Source: Candidatus Cloacimonadota bacterium (GTDB lineage: Bacteria > Cloacimonadota > Cloacimonadia > Cloacimonadales > TCS61). Taken from it: 7,703 bases of DNA. The notes under the pieces were generated by a model. The model ran no database searches. It was not told where the DNA came from and was given only the letters and a program-made list of their open reading frames with translations. Positions 1-7,117 of this stretch are shown in pieces (the stretch's first letter is position 1; each line of letters starts with the position of its first letter). Both the position numbers and the translations under genes were made by a program. The stretch is taken from NCBI GenBank assembly GCA_018654125.1, contig JABIME010000124.1, positions 1 through 7,703 of the forward strand, given 5' to 3'.

Positions 1-500
1 CAGGAATAATTACAATGCCACTAGGCACACATCTGCTTGTTATCATGAATGAGAATCTATTAAAAATATTTATTGGTTCCATGATATTAATTTTTGGAAT
101 TCTTCTGCTTATTGGTTTTCGAAAGCAGTTTAAGAATGAAAAAATCGCCATGATTCCGGTAGGAATGCTCAGCGGAATTTTGGGTGGCAGTATCTCGGTA
201 AGTGGTCCTCCTATCATCTTGTTTTTATCTAATCAGAATGTAGATAAAAACACATTTAGAGGGAATCTGGCAGCTTATTTTTTTATATTAAATATATTCA
301 CAATTCCTGTTTACTATTGGAACGGACTCCTCACAAAAACCGTTTGGAATTATTCATTAACTTTTCTTCCCGGACTTCTAATTGGTGTTTTAGTAGGAAA
401 CATTCTGTCACATAAAATAACTGATGATCATTTTAAAAAAATAATCCTGATCCTACTTATATTCATGGGTGCTCTTTCAATAATTTCCGGGCTTAAATAA
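1..500 (+). CDS. TauE/SafE-family membrane exporter, C-terminal part (5' end outside window)
   Basis: The reading frame is open from base 3 to a TAA stop at 498-500. It is open upstream of the first ATG (base 15) and reads GIITMPLGTHLL, which resembles an internal loop-to-helix junction of this family, so ATG 15 is probably not the start and the gene begins before the window. The visible 165 residues hold about five hydrophobic segments (roughly 20-38, 50-75, 89-106, 113-134 and 143-163). The family-like motif GGSISVSGPP lies at visible residues 61-70 and FRGNLAAYF at 85-93. TauE/SafE (DUF81) proteins are inner-membrane permeases, several linked to export of sulfite, sulfoacetate or other organosulfur anions; the substrate here cannot be read from sequence. 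About half the usual 240-280 residues is present. The gene converges on the permease gene with one base between stop codons. Confidence 0.85.
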   Translation, partial: GIITMPLGTHLLVIMNENLLKIFIGSMILIFGILLLIGFRKQFKNEKIAMIPVGMLSGILGGSISVSGPPIILFLSNQNVDKNTFRGNLAAYFFILNIFTIPVYYWNGLLTKTVWNYSLTFLPGLLIGVLVGNILSHKITDDHFKKIILILLIFMGALSIISGLK

Positions 501-520
501 ATCACTCATATTTTAGTGTT
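497..520. terminator. Possible weak bidirectional hairpin at the convergent gene ends
   Basis: CACT and AGTG arms, with flanking A and T runs, can form a short imperfect hairpin overlapping both stop codons. Each strand would read into a T-rich stretch. The stem has only four uninterrupted pairs, then a T-T mismatch, so this is a weak candidate. It is noted because no other terminator lies between two genes that end one base apart. Confidence 0.2.
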
Positions 521-2877
521 TTTGCAGGATTTAGATTAGCAGTTTTGTAAGTTTGCACACTAATTGTTAACAATGATATTATAAGTGTAATAACTCCAGC
601 TAAAGCAAAAACCCAAATACTTAAACTTGTTCGATATGCAAAATCTTGAAGCCATTTATTCATAATATAATAACCAATTGGGATTGCAATTATATTTGAA
701 ATAATTACCCATTTTGTAAAATCTTTTGTTAAAAGTTGCATAATTTTGGAAGTCGAAGCGCCCATAACTTTTCTAACTCCAATTTCTTTTACACGTTGCT
801 CTCCTAAGAAAGTTGCAAGCCCGTAAATTCCAAGACACGCAATAAATACAATTAATATCGAGAAGAAGATAAATAATTTTCCCATTTTCTCATCAGCGTT
901 GTACAGTTTATCATAATCTTCGTCTAAAAAACTGTATTCAAAAGGTTCATTAGGAATCATCTCATTCCATTTATTCGTGATCGATGCCAATACTTCCGGA
1001 AGGTTTTCTTGTTTGTATTGCAGCACAAGAGTAGAATTATGCTGACCACCTATGAAAAGTACTACCGGAGAAATTTCTTCACGTAAAGATTTGAAATGAA
1101 AATCTTTTAGTACCCCAATTATTTTACTATTGTTTTCTGTATTTGGAATAAGCGGATAAGAGAGCTCTTTACCAACTGGATCTTCAATTCCTAACTGCTT
1201 AATTGCCGCCTCATTCATAATAATTCCACCATTCGCATCACTTTCGTTATCTGCAGAAAAATTTTTTCCATCTACCAGTTCCAGATCGAATAAAGGGATA
1301 TAATCATAATCACAAGAAAGTGCACTAACCATCATTCCATCATCACTTTCTTCTGTAACAGCATTAACTATCATCGCCGAATTTGATCCGGGAGGAGCAA
1401 AACAAATGGTTGCCTCTTCTACTCCAGAAATTTGTAAAAGTTCATTTTTGAAGGCTTCCATTTTTTCTGAATCGATAGGAAGTTGCATGACAAGTTTGTT
1501 TTCTTTATTAAATCCAAGATCAATATTGCGAACAAAACTAAGCTGTTTAAAAACAAAGATCGTAACAATTATTAAGCTTATCGCAATTGTGAATTGAATA
1601 ATTACCATTATCTTTCGGAATACAGTTCTTGACCTTCCGGTAAATGCCTTGAAAGCATGGATAGGTTGGAAACGTGAAAGAAAAATTGCCGGATAGATGC
1701 CTGCTACTATTCCAACAAAAATAGAAAGAACCAATAGTAACATCAATGACAGAGGATGAAATAGATAGCTGACAGCCAATTCTTTGCCGATAAATTGGTT
1801 CAGTTGCGGATATAGTAAACTGAAGATCAGTAAACCTAGAATCATTGAAAACAGAGTAGTAAGTACAGATTCACTTAAGAATTGTTTTACTAGAAGTGAA
1901 CGATTTGAACCGAAAACTTTGCGCATTCCAACTTCTTTTACTCTGTGGGTTGATCTGGCAGTAGATAGATTCATGAAATTAAGGCAAGCTATCAGCATTA
2001 TTAGTGCGGCAATAATAGAAAATAAATAAACCTGCTTCACATCTCCCTTCGGCTCAAAATCATTATTAAATTTTGAGTGGAAATAAATATCATTGAATGG
2101 AGTTACAAAAAGCGAAATTATTGAAGCCATACCAGAATGAACATTATTCTCAATTAATTTTGGAAGCTTCTCTGTTATAGAATTTTCATCAAAGTTTTCA
2201 TCTAACATTATATAAGTATGATCAACACCAAACTGTCCCCATTGGTCGCTGTATTGTTCCATGGGTTGCAGGCTAGAATAAGAAGCGATCATATCAAAAT
2301 CCATCTGAGTATTTCCTGCTGGTTCCGCTAAGATACCTGTAACTTTGAAATCGAATTCATCACCCATAACAATAGATCTTCCAATAGGATATTCATTTCC
2401 AAAATATTTCTGCGCTATAGATTCTTTGATCAAAATAGAAAATGGTTCATTAAGTGCTAAAGATTTATCTCCGCTTACTAGATCAAAAGAAAACAATTCA
2501 AAATAGGATGGTTCAGTATAAATAAAATTACTTTCCAAGAAATCATTCTCGTTATAGCTAAAGGAAACATTTTCTCCTGCATTTCTAATTCTGGTCATGC
2601 TCTTCACTTCCGGGAATTCATTTTGCAAAGCCGGACCTAAAGGAGGCATAGCAGAAGCAAAGGGAATTTTATTATCACCATGTGTTAAATTTACTCCCAC
2701 TCGATATATATTGTCTCCATTCTCATGAAATTTTTCATAATTTATCTCGTTGAAAACATACAATGAAATAAGAAGGCAACTTGCCAATCCAATAGCAAAA
2801 CCAATAATGTTGATAATTGAAAATGCCTTGTGCTTAATAATGTTCCTAAAAGCAATTTTAAAATAATTTTTAAACAT
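502..2877 (-). CDS. MacB/FtsX-type ABC transporter permease with two FtsX modules
   Basis: This 791-residue inner-membrane protein has the tandem layout of the large Bacteroidota-type permeases. TM1 is at about 20-42, followed by a MacB-like periplasmic domain (about 45-270, including the typical YEKFHENGDNIYRV start). A first FtsX module has helices near 282-304, 333-355 and 375-400. A second unit has TM5 near 421-445, a second periplasmic region to about 660, and helices near 667-690, 722-742 and 753-775. The two halves carry matching cytoplasmic motifs, KEVGMRKVFGS (314-324) and KEIGVRKVMGAS (697-708), where the ATPase is expected to couple. The family extrudes small molecules or peptides, or works on lipoproteins, by mechanotransmission; the substrate is unknown here. 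ATG 2877 is supported by AAGGAAG (plus-strand 2886-2892) upstream. The gene ends with NPAKTLKYE, a common C-terminus in the family. No ATPase gene is adjacent on its strand in the window. Confidence 0.93.
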   Translation of the reverse strand: MFKNYFKIAFRNIIKHKAFSIINIIGFAIGLASCLLISLYVFNEINYEKFHENGDNIYRVGVNLTHGDNKIPFASAMPPLGPALQNEFPEVKSMTRIRNAGENVSFSYNENDFLESNFIYTEPSYFELFSFDLVSGDKSLALNEPFSILIKESIAQKYFGNEYPIGRSIVMGDEFDFKVTGILAEPAGNTQMDFDMIASYSSLQPMEQYSDQWGQFGVDHTYIMLDENFDENSITEKLPKLIENNVHSGMASIISLFVTPFNDIYFHSKFNNDFEPKGDVKQVYLFSIIAALIMLIACLNFMNLSTARSTHRVKEVGMRKVFGSNRSLLVKQFLSESVLTTLFSMILGLLIFSLLYPQLNQFIGKELAVSYLFHPLSLMLLLVLSIFVGIVAGIYPAIFLSRFQPIHAFKAFTGRSRTVFRKIMVIIQFTIAISLIIVTIFVFKQLSFVRNIDLGFNKENKLVMQLPIDSEKMEAFKNELLQISGVEEATICFAPPGSNSAMIVNAVTEESDDGMMVSALSCDYDYIPLFDLELVDGKNFSADNESDANGGIIMNEAAIKQLGIEDPVGKELSYPLIPNTENNSKIIGVLKDFHFKSLREEISPVVLFIGGQHNSTLVLQYKQENLPEVLASITNKWNEMIPNEPFEYSFLDEDYDKLYNADEKMGKLFIFFSILIVFIACLGIYGLATFLGEQRVKEIGVRKVMGASTSKIMQLLTKDFTKWVIISNIIAIPIGYYIMNKWLQDFAYRTSLSIWVFALAGVITLIISLLTISVQTYKTANLNPAKTLKYE

Positions 2878-3025
2878 ATCCTTTGCTTCCTTTGCAAATT
2901 TTATTTACTTCACTAACTTAATATTATTAATTCTGTTACATAAAATTTTGTAAATAATTTAATTGTCTTGCTGAAATTATAAAATTTTTATATGTTGTAT
3001 TCAAAAGAAACCTTGGGAGGAATTA
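2878..3025. promoter_or_regulatory. Divergent intergenic promoter region
   Basis: This 148-base AT-rich gap separates two divergently transcribed genes and must hold a start signal for each. On the minus strand, TTTACA (plus 2949-2954) lies 17 bases from ATTAAT (plus 2926-2931), a plausible promoter for the permease. On the plus strand, TTGCTG (2968-2973) lies 17 bases from TATGTT (2991-2996), a weak candidate for the lipoprotein gene. An interrupted TTAAT-ATT-ATTAA repeat lies at 2918-2930. The base composition makes chance matches likely, so the individual boxes are tentative. The plus-strand ribosome binding site is GGGAGG at 3015-3020, five bases from the ATG. Confidence 0.35.
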
Positions 3026-4012
3026 ATGAGATCAATCAGACTTACTATTTTCATATTAATTATTTTTGCATTAACAGCTTGTGGGCCGGCAACTAAAACT
3101 GCAGTGATTCAAGAGCCAGAGAAGATTACACTGGATAGCCAAATGAATACACTAACAAATCAGATTATTTCCAGCTTCAATCAATCGAATGTAAAGAAAA
3201 TTGCAGTTATCGAATTTGCAGACCTAGAAGGAAATGTTACACAATTAGGTAGGTTTATCGCCGAAGAATTGATCACACGAATTTTCACAACTGGTAAATT
3301 TGATGTAGTAGAAAGAAATCTACTGCAAAAAGTACTGGAAGAACAACAGCTTGGAATGACCGGATACATCGATCAGGAAACGGCTATCAGTCTTGGTCAA
3401 ATTCTGGGTGTGGATGCAATAATCACCGGATCAATAACTGACCTTGGCAATAATGTGAAGATCAATGCACGTCTTATTTCCACTGAAACGGGTTCTGTAT
3501 TTGCAGTAGCTTCTATTCAAGTTTTCAAGGATTCTACAATTAAATTGCTTATGGGAGAGGGTATTGTTACAAGTAGAAAGACTAACTCTAACTCATCTCA
3601 GAAATCTCAACAATCTGGTCTGAAAACTCCAGTTGTAAATCATGGTATTCAATTTATTCTAAAAGAATGTTTTTACACAAATGGTTTTGTGTCTGTTATA
3701 TTAGAAATCACAAATTTAGATTTTGACAAACAAATATCACTTTATGATCGTTCTAAGAATGCTTATGCTCGTATCATTGATGATAAGGGTAGAGAATTTC
3801 GTAGTCCGCAACAATTTTTGGGAACACATAAACAAGGTTGGAATGGAATTGAAAACGTTACAATGGTACAGGATGTAGGAACTCAATATACTTTAAAATT
3901 CCCTAATGTAAAATCTAAACCTACAATTGTGAAAAGACTTGATATGCTACTCTATATACCGGATCTACAAAATTCTTTTACTATCACTTTCAGAGATATA
4001 CCTGTTGAATAA
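3026..4012 (+). CDS. FlgO/CsgG-like lipoprotein with an uncharacterised C-terminal domain
   Basis: This 328-residue protein begins with a short charged N-terminus, a hydrophobic stretch (7-16) and a lipobox, LTAC, with Cys19 as the predicted lipidation site, so it is probably anchored in the outer membrane. Residues about 55-168 match the FlgO/CsgG-like fold: KIAVIEFADLEGN (58-70), the RFIAEELITRI helix, KFDVVERNLLQKVLEEQ (91-107), LGQILGVDAIITGSI (123-137), and the closing strand INARLISTETGSV. A polar Ser/Gln/Lys linker (about 180-203) leads to a second, beta-rich domain (about 205-320) with ITNLD, YDRSKNAYARIIDDKGREF and LKFPNV, resembling the Ig-like or DUF4352-like domains sometimes appended to such proteins. 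FlgO is a flagellar outer-membrane lipoprotein in Vibrio and CsgG the curli export pore, but no flagellar or curli gene is near, so a specific role is not assigned. A terminator follows, so it is probably transcribed alone. Confidence 0.82.
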   Translation: MRSIRLTIFILIIFALTACGPATKTAVIQEPEKITLDSQMNTLTNQIISSFNQSNVKKIAVIEFADLEGNVTQLGRFIAEELITRIFTTGKFDVVERNLLQKVLEEQQLGMTGYIDQETAISLGQILGVDAIITGSITDLGNNVKINARLISTETGSVFAVASIQVFKDSTIKLLMGEGIVTSRKTNSNSSQKSQQSGLKTPVVNHGIQFILKECFYTNGFVSVILEITNLDFDKQISLYDRSKNAYARIIDDKGREFRSPQQFLGTHKQGWNGIENVTMVQDVGTQYTLKFPNVKSKPTIVKRLDMLLYIPDLQNSFTITFRDIPVE

Positions 4013-4030
4013 TATTAATTAGATAATTTC

Positions 4031-4064
4031 AGGCTTCTAAATTCATCCTTAGGAGCCTTTTATT
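4031..4064 (+). terminator. Rho-independent terminator of the FlgO-like lipoprotein gene
   Basis: A 10-base-pair stem (arms AGGCTTCTAA at 4031-4040 and TTAGGAGCCT at 4049-4058, one G-U pair) with an 8-base loop is followed by TTTTATT. It lies 18 bases after the stop codon and separates this gene from the gcv operon. Confidence 0.8.
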
Positions 4065-4145
4065 ATGCCTAAAACCTTTTAATTTGACAGAAAATTGAGT
4101 ATAAAAAATTTGTATTAAGATTTTAATAAATTAAGGAGATAAAAC
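4065..4145 (+). promoter_or_regulatory. gcvPA promoter and leader
   Basis: An exact TTGACA lies at 4084-4089, but no good TATAAT follows at 16-18 bases. The nearest candidates are AATTTG at 17 bases, or a Bacteroidota-like AAAATTTG at 4105-4112 preceded by TTTG at 4083-4086. An AT-only inverted repeat, TATTAA-GATT-TTAATA, sits at 4113-4128, where it could be an operator or part of the 5' leader. The ribosome binding site is AAGGAG at 4133-4138, seven bases before the ATG. The 80-base space after the upstream terminator is too short for a typical glycine riboswitch, and its conserved core is not seen. Confidence 0.4.
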
Positions 4146-5489
4146 ATGCCTTATATTTCCAATACAGATAAGGAAAGAAAAGAGATGTTGGCTACGATTG
4201 GAGTAGAAAAATTCGAAGATTTATTAGTCAATATTCCTAGTAAATTCCTATTACAAAAAGACTGCTGTTTAGAAGATGCATATTCCGAGCTGGAAATTTC
4301 TAGAGAAATTTCAAGATTAGCTTTAAAAAATATTCCTTCTTCACAGGCAAATTCCTTCCTTGGTGGAGGTATTTATAATCATTTTATTCCTGCTGCTGTA
4401 GATCACATATTGCTAAAGCCAGAGTTTCATAGTGCTTACACACCGTATCAGGCAGAAGTAAGCCAAGGAACTCTGCAGTATATTTACGAATATCAAACAA
4501 TGATCTGCGATCTTACGGGAATGGAAATTTCCAATGCTGGAATGTATGATGGAGCTTCTGCTGCTGCTGAAGCAATTTTAATGGCAACTCGAAAAACCAA
4601 GAAATTCAAAGCAATACTTGCTGGAACAATTAACCCATTATATCTTGAAGTAATTAAAACTTATACTGTTGGAGTAGGAATTGAACTTGTAATAATTCCT
4701 GCAAAAGATGGATTAATTGATATAGATGAATTAAAAAATGCTGTTGATGACGAAACAGGTTGTGTTCTTCTTCAAACTCCAAACTTCTTTGGAAATATCG
4801 AAAATTCTTTTGCCGTTGAAGAGATAACGCATTCTACAAAAAAAGCTCTATTTATTGTAGCTGTTGATCCTATTTCTTTAGCTGTTATGAACGCTCCTTC
4901 AGAATATAAAGCAGATATTGTAGTCGGCGAGGGACAGGCTTTAGGAAATGCTCAGAATTTTGGAGGACCATTATTCGGATTTTTGGCAGCAAATATAAAA
5001 TTAAGCAGAACAATGCCTGGCCGTATCGTTGGAGCAACCTTAGATGCTGATGGTAAACGAAGTTATGCTCTTACATTACAAGCTCGTGAGCAACATATCC
5101 GAAGAGCAAAAGCTACTTCCAATATCTGTTCAAATCAGGCTCTATGTAATTTGGCAGCCACTGTTTACATGACACTAATGGGAAAAGAAGGTTTAAAAGA
5201 AGCAGCATCACAAAGCACAACAAAAGCTCATTATCTAGCAGAGAAGATTGCTAAGTTAGATGGTTTTGAACTTGGCTTTACAGCTCCATTCTTTAAAGAA
5301 TTTACTATTAAAACACCTATTCCTGCTAAAGATATTATAACAAAAATGCTTTCTAAAAATATATTCCCTGGCATTGATCTAAAACAATTTGGTAATGAGA
5401 ATATGCTGCTGATAGCAGTTACAGAGATGAAGAGGAAATGCGACATTGATGAGTTAGTGAAATCTCTACAGGAGGTTACAAATGGCTAG
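4146..5489 (+). CDS. gcvPA: Glycine dehydrogenase (aminomethyl-transferring), subunit 1
   Basis: This is the N-terminal-half subunit of the split P-protein of the glycine cleavage system. With GcvPB it decarboxylates glycine using PLP and transfers the aminomethyl group to the lipoyl arm of GcvH in the cytoplasm. At 447 residues it has the normal length of about 440-450. Family landmarks in order are YISNTDKERKEML (3-15), FLGGGIYNHFIPA (71-83), TPYQAEVSQGTL (99-110), EYQTMICDLTGMEISNAGMYDGAS (about 115-138), and the HIRRAKATSNICSNQAL block in the C-terminal third. This subunit has the same fold as GcvPB but lacks the PLP-binding lysine motif found there. ATG 4146 fits the homologous MPYI start and has a good Shine-Dalgarno sequence. 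It ends in TAG at 5487-5489, overlapping gcvPB by eight bases, so the two are translationally linked. Confidence 0.97.
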   Translation: MPYISNTDKERKEMLATIGVEKFEDLLVNIPSKFLLQKDCCLEDAYSELEISREISRLALKNIPSSQANSFLGGGIYNHFIPAAVDHILLKPEFHSAYTPYQAEVSQGTLQYIYEYQTMICDLTGMEISNAGMYDGASAAAEAILMATRKTKKFKAILAGTINPLYLEVIKTYTVGVGIELVIIPAKDGLIDIDELKNAVDDETGCVLLQTPNFFGNIENSFAVEEITHSTKKALFIVAVDPISLAVMNAPSEYKADIVVGEGQALGNAQNFGGPLFGFLAANIKLSRTMPGRIVGATLDADGKRSYALTLQAREQHIRRAKATSNICSNQALCNLAATVYMTLMGKEGLKEAASQSTTKAHYLAEKIAKLDGFELGFTAPFFKEFTIKTPIPAKDIITKMLSKNIFPGIDLKQFGNENMLLIAVTEMKRKCDIDELVKSLQEVTNG

Positions 5490-6933
5490 TACAATTTTTG
5501 AAAAACATAGCTCGGGAAGAAAAGGTTATACTCTTCCTGTTAACGATGTAGATATCAAATTAGAAAAGTGTATTCCATCTGAATTCAGTAGAAAAGAAGA
5601 AGCGCGTCTTCCAGAAGTAAGTGAATTAGATGTGATGCGTCATTTTTTGGAACTTTCTCAAATGAACCACTGCATCGAGAAGGGTTTCTATCCATTAGGT
5701 TCCTGTACTATGAAATATAACCCCAAGATCAATGAAACCTTGGTTCGCAATGAGAGTTTCAACAATCTTCATCCATTACAAAATGAAAGCACTGTTCAGG
5801 GTGCTTTGGAAATTCTTCATGAATTACAAGAAACACTCGCCGAAATTTCAGGATTCTCACAAGTAACACTTCAGCCGGTTGCAGGTGCACATGGTGAATT
5901 TGCTGGGCTTAAAGTTATGAAAGCTTATCATGATTCCAAAGGTAATACAGATAAGAAGAAAATAATTCTTCCTGATTCAGCTCATGGCACAAATCCCGCC
6001 AGTGTAATTCTTGCGGGTTTTGAGGTTGTTGAGATTAGATCTAATGATAAAGGGCTGGTTGATATAGATGATTTAAGAGCTCATGTTGATGAAAACACCG
6101 CTGGCTTTATGCTCACAAATCCAAATACACTTGGATTATTTGAAACTCAAGTTGAAGAAATTGCAGAAATCGTGCATAGTGTAGATGGCCTAATGTATAT
6201 GGATGGTGCAAATTTCAATGCAATTCTCGGTATTATTAAACCAGGTGAAATGGGTTTTGATATAATGCATTATAATTTACACAAAACTTTTGCAACTCCT
6301 CATGGTGGTGGTGGCCCTGGTTCTGGACCGATTGGTGTACGCAAAGATCTCGTAAAATTCCTACCTATACCAATGATAGATAAAAAAGATGATAAATACT
6401 TTTTAGATTACAACCATGAAGATACTTCTTTTGGGAAAGTGCATTCTTTCTTTGGTAATTTTGCTGTAAACTTCCGAGCATATATCTATATTAAAATGTT
6501 AGGGGCAAAGGGATTGAGAAGGATTTCTGAGAATGCAGTTATCAATGCAAATTATATTCAGAAGAAACTGGAAAAATATTATGATATTCCTTTTAAAGAT
6601 CAATATTGTATGCACGAATTTGTGGCAAGTGGAGCATGGCAGAAAGAAAAGTATGGCATTAACACACTAGATATTGCTAAGCGGATCCTGGATAAGGGTT
6701 ATCATGCTCCAACTATCTACTTCCCGTTAATTGTACCTGAAGCTATGATGATAGAACCAACAGAAACCGAAAGTATGGAAACTCTTGACGATTTTATAAA
6801 CGCTATGATAGAGATTGCAAAAGAGTGTGAAGAGACTCCTGATCTACTTAAAAATGCTCCACTTAATACACCCGTAAAGCGTGTTGATGATACACTCGCT
6901 GTACGCCAATTAAATGTGAAATTTGATTGGTAA
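5482..6933 (+). CDS. gcvPB: Glycine dehydrogenase (aminomethyl-transferring), subunit 2 (PLP-binding)
   Basis: This is the C-terminal-half, PLP-carrying subunit of the split P-protein, and it forms the active enzyme with GcvPA. At 483 residues it has the family's usual length. Recognisable segments are FYPLGSCTMKYNPKIN (69-84), QPVAGAHGEFAGL (131-143), DSAHGTNPAS (165-174), MYMDGANFNAILG (238-250), and NLHKTFATPHGGGGPGSGP (265-283), in which Lys268 is the expected Schiff-base lysine. The glycine-rich run after it is characteristic of P-protein. Start ATG 5482 is fixed by a perfect AGGAGG at 5470-5475, six bases upstream and inside the end of gcvPA. A strong terminator follows 55 bases after the stop, so the operon consists of these two genes. 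No gcvT, gcvH or lipoamide dehydrogenase gene is present in the window. All conserved blocks look intact. Confidence 0.97.
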   Translation: MASTIFEKHSSGRKGYTLPVNDVDIKLEKCIPSEFSRKEEARLPEVSELDVMRHFLELSQMNHCIEKGFYPLGSCTMKYNPKINETLVRNESFNNLHPLQNESTVQGALEILHELQETLAEISGFSQVTLQPVAGAHGEFAGLKVMKAYHDSKGNTDKKKIILPDSAHGTNPASVILAGFEVVEIRSNDKGLVDIDDLRAHVDENTAGFMLTNPNTLGLFETQVEEIAEIVHSVDGLMYMDGANFNAILGIIKPGEMGFDIMHYNLHKTFATPHGGGGPGSGPIGVRKDLVKFLPIPMIDKKDDKYFLDYNHEDTSFGKVHSFFGNFAVNFRAYIYIKMLGAKGLRRISENAVINANYIQKKLEKYYDIPFKDQYCMHEFVASGAWQKEKYGINTLDIAKRILDKGYHAPTIYFPLIVPEAMMIEPTETESMETLDDFINAMIEIAKECEETPDLLKNAPLNTPVKRVDDTLAVRQLNVKFDW

Positions 6934-6988
6934 ATATGAGGATTAGCAACGAACAAAACTAACAAAGACGAAATTGAAAATAAATTGT

Positions 6989-7018
6989 AAGGGTGATTCG
7001 CGAATCACCCTTTTTTTT
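6989..7018 (+). terminator. Strong Rho-independent terminator of the gcvPA-gcvPB operon
   Basis: Bases 6989-7012 form a perfect 24-base palindrome (arm AAGGGTGATTCG and its exact complement), giving a stem of about 10 base pairs with a CGCG loop, followed directly by eight T in total (7011-7018). The GC-rich base of the stem and the T run make this the clearest terminator in the window. The stretch between the gcvPB stop and this hairpin (6934-6988) shows nothing else. Confidence 0.92.
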
Positions 7019-7117
7019 ACAATTCCTATAAACTAAACCACTTGACACCTGCTATATTATTTTCTTATTTCGTAATTGCTTATTGAAAATATTTAAAAAT
7101 ATAGAGAGGAGGAAAAT
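7019..7117 (+). promoter_or_regulatory. Promoter and leader of the PPC-repeat lipoprotein gene
   Basis: An exact TTGACA is present at 7042-7047. At 17 bases the -10 position would read TTATTT, a poor match, while TATATT at 7053-7058 is too close to pair with it. The -10 element is therefore unresolved. AGGAGG at 7107-7112, five bases from the ATG, is a strong ribosome binding site that fixes the start at 7118. Confidence 0.4.

Noticed and set aside
15..17. ATG 15 as the true start of the exporter
   Set aside because: The frame stays open upstream to the window edge, the sequence around it looks like the middle of a TauE protein, and there is no ribosome binding site before it.
1406..2029. 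Short plus-strand open frames at 1406-1597 and 1784-2029
   Set aside because: They lie antisense inside the permease gene, have no ribosome binding site, and their translations look like no protein family.
3181..3369. Minus-strand open frame inside the FlgO-like gene
   Set aside because: It is antisense to a conserved domain and its composition (Ser/Cys/Phe-rich) is that of a shadow frame.
4013..4145. Glycine riboswitch upstream of gcvPA
   Set aside because: The first half is a simple terminator of the previous gene, and the remaining 80 bases are very AT-rich without the conserved paired aptamer core.
5482..5489. gcvPA/gcvPB as a frameshifted single-chain glycine dehydrogenase
   Set aside because: Both parts have the normal lengths of the two-subunit form, gcvPB has its own perfect AGGAGG and ATG, and an overlapping junction is a usual arrangement.
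5231..6965. Minus-strand open frames at 5231-5446 and 6717-6965
   Set aside because: They are antisense to well-conserved parts of gcvPA and gcvPB, with no sign of independent expression.
6989..7012. 24-base perfect palindrome as an operator or recombination site
   Set aside because: The run of T directly after it and its place behind gcvPB are fully explained by a Rho-independent terminator.
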